From: Legionellaceae bacterium
Lineage (GTDB): Bacteria; Pseudomonadota; Gammaproteobacteria; Legionellales; Legionellaceae
Reading direction: 5' to 3'
Length of the DNA stretch: 6,071 nt
Assembly (NCBI GenBank): GCA_947473535.1
Contig: CANJFK010000080.1
Location: forward strand, 1-6,071
Position 1 is the stretch's first letter, and each line of letters opens with the position of its first letter. A model generated the notes under the pieces. That model had not been told where the DNA came from, ran no database searches, and saw only the letters and a program-made list of their open reading frames with translations. Position numbers and translations under genes: made by a program. Below, one piece after another: positions 4,343 to 6,071 of this stretch.

Positions 4343-6071
4343 TCAGATAGTCACTGGATCTGGTTTTTCACAATCAATGTTATAACGTTTCAACGCATCA
4401 GTAACTACCGACTTAGGCAGGTCGCCAAGTTCTGCTAATGCACTTAAAGCCGCTACAACGATGAATTTTGCATCCACTTCAAAGAAATGCCGTAATTGTG
4501 CTCGTGTATCGCTACGACCAAAGCCATCAGTGCCCAATGTAGTATAAGGCACATGAATAAACGGCCGAATTTGATCTGCGTATAATCGCATATAATCAGT
4601 CGCCGCAATAACGGGACCTTGACGTTTTACCAACTGTTGTTCAACGTAACATTGTTTTGGCGTTTGATCAGGGTGCATTCGATTATGCCGTTCAATGGCC
4701 AGGCCATCCCGACGTAACTCGGTGAAACTAGTCACACTCCAAATGTCTGATGTAACTGAAAAATCATCTTCTAACAAACGAGCAGCTTGAATTACTTCGC
4801 GTAAAATAGCACCACTTCCCAATAATTGGATATGACATTTCGACTTTTTGTTAGTCTCTTTCAGTAAATACATCCCTTTAAGAATGCCGTCCTCAACGCC
4901 TTCAGGCATATCAGGGTGTGTGTAATTTTCATTCATAACGGTAATGTAATAAAAAATATTGTCTTGTTTTTCATACATGCGATACAAACCATGTTGGATA
5001 ATCACGGCTAATTCGTAAGCGTATGTCGGATCATAAGAAAGACAATTGGGAATGGTTGATGACATTAAATGACTATGACCATCTTGATGCTGTAAACCTT
5101 CCCCGGCCAAGGTGGTGCGTCCGGCTGTAGCCCCTAATAAAAAGCCACGCGCTTGCATATCACCCGCTGCCCACGCCAGATCACCGATACGCTGAAATCC
5201 AAACATAGAGTAATAAATATAGAACGGAATCATTGCTAGTTTATTAGAGCTATACGATGTTGCCGCCGCCATCCATGAGCAAAAAGCACCCGCTTCGTTA
5301 ATTCCCTCTTCTAAAATCTGGCCGTCTTTCGCTTCACGGTAATACATGACTTGCTCGTGATCAACTGGGGTATATAATTGACCTACCGGTGAATAAATGC
5401 CTATTTGTCGAAACAACCCTTCCATACCAAACGTACGACTCTCATCGGGTACAATAGGCACGATTCGATTGTTAATTTCTTTATCTTTCAATAACATTGA
5501 TAAAATGCGAACAAATGCCATTGTGGTTGAAATCTCACGGTCACCCAAATTTTTCGTGACCGCCGCAAAAGCTGACAAACCAGGGATGACTAAGGGATCA
5601 CATTCGGCGCTTCGAGCAGGCAAAAAACCACCCAAAGCATCACGTTGCTTATGTAAAAATTTAATTTCCGGACTATCATCAGCCGGCCTGTAAAACGGTA
5701 TTTCTGTAATATTTTCATCACTGATAGGAATACTAAATCGATCCCTGAATGCACGAAGGTGTTCGATGCTCATTTTCTTTTGCTGATGGGTGATATTCAT
5801 GCCTTCTCCAGCAGCACCCATACCATAACCTTTCACTGTTTTAGCTAGAATCACGGTAGGACTGCCTTTGTGTTCAACGGCTTGAGCGTACGCCGCATAA
5901 ACTTTTTGTGAATCATGTCCGCCTCGGTTTAACCGCCAGATCTCATCATCCGATAGATTTTCAACCAATTTTTTCAACTCAGGGTATTGCCCGAAAAAAT
6001 GCTCGCGTACAAACGCGCCGTCGTTTGCCTTGTAGCTTTGATAATCACCATCAACACATTCTTCCATGCGT
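4343..6071 (-). CDS. aceE: Pyruvate dehydrogenase E1 component, homodimeric type (C-terminal part, cut by the window edge)
   Basis: The thiamine-diphosphate E1 that decarboxylates pyruvate and reductively acetylates the lipoyl arm of E2. About 575 C-terminal codons are present; the frame stays open through the right edge (an Arg codon precedes the first Met in the window, as in E. coli), so the start lies outside. With an offset of 313, residues fall on E. coli AceE positions: His94 = His407 of the active-site loop (NITHQQKKM), Glu258 = Glu571 that activates the cofactor (GINEAGA), and His327 = His640 (GEGLQHQDGHSH). Other family blocks are EISTTMAFVR, DESRTFGMEGLFRQ, PFYIYYSMFGFQRIGD, SVTSFTELRRDG and LGTDGFGRSDTR near the C-terminus. 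The N-terminal cofactor and Mg-binding part is not in the window. Full length should be near 887 residues. It is the first visible gene of the operon; its promoter and any regulator are off the right edge. Confidence 0.97.
   Translation of the reverse strand, partial: RMEECVDGDYQSYKANDGAFVREHFFGQYPELKKLVENLSDDEIWRLNRGGHDSQKVYAAYAQAVEHKGSPTVILAKTVKGYGMGAAGEGMNITHQQKKMSIEHLRAFRDRFSIPISDENITEIPFYRPADDSPEIKFLHKQRDALGGFLPARSAECDPLVIPGLSAFAAVTKNLGDREISTTMAFVRILSMLLKDKEINNRIVPIVPDESRTFGMEGLFRQIGIYSPVGQLYTPVDHEQVMYYREAKDGQILEEGINEAGAFCSWMAAATSYSSNKLAMIPFYIYYSMFGFQRIGDLAWAAGDMQARGFLLGATAGRTTLAGEGLQHQDGHSHLMSSTIPNCLSYDPTYAYELAVIIQHGLYRMYEKQDNIFYYITVMNENYTHPDMPEGVEDGILKGMYLLKETNKKSKCHIQLLGSGAILREVIQAARLLEDDFSVTSDIWSVTSFTELRRDGLAIERHNRMHPDQTPKQCYVEQQLVKRQGPVIAATDYMRLYADQIRPFIHVPYTTLGTDGFGRSDTRAQLRHFFEVDAKFIVVAALSALAELGDLPKSVVTDALKRYNIDCEKPDPVTI

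Overview
The window looks like a chromosomal stretch of a moderately AT-rich gammaproteobacterium. The AceE protein is the homodimeric type of E1, and its catalytic residues fall on the Escherichia coli numbering with a constant offset of 313. AceF has a single lipoyl domain, and the genes run aceE-aceF-lpd. That layout, the base composition and the repeat types would fit a Legionellales/Coxiella-like lineage, but this is a tentative inference, not something the sequence proves.

Layout: 30-704 (+) is a CatB/Vat-like left-handed beta-helix acetyltransferase. 686-887 is a 202-bp gene-less inserted element (MITE-like) with 23-bp terminal inverted repeats and an 8-bp target duplication. 913-1365 (-) is rimI. 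1393-1556 is a second, unrelated 164-bp MITE-like element with perfect 19-bp IS4/IS231-like terminal inverted repeats and an 11-bp target duplication (one mismatch). 1571-3004 (-) is lpd, 3028-4323 (-) aceF, and 4343 to the right edge (-) the C-terminal two thirds of aceE. Transcription of the pyruvate dehydrogenase genes runs right to left, with 19- and 23-nt gaps and good ribosome binding sites, so it is one operon making E1, E2 and E3 of the complex that turns pyruvate into acetyl-CoA.

The protein genes are ordinary. The interesting part is the two small elements on either side of rimI. Removing them with one copy of each target duplication restores a compact ancestral arrangement: rimI 30 nt behind lpd on the same strand, and the acetyltransferase gene ending (…IIFKAS, stop) three bases from the rimI stop. 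The left element has overwritten the end of the acetyltransferase gene and now supplies its stop codon. The right one has pushed a strong hairpin between lpd and rimI. I see no undescribed multi-gene system, RNA gene or CRISPR array.
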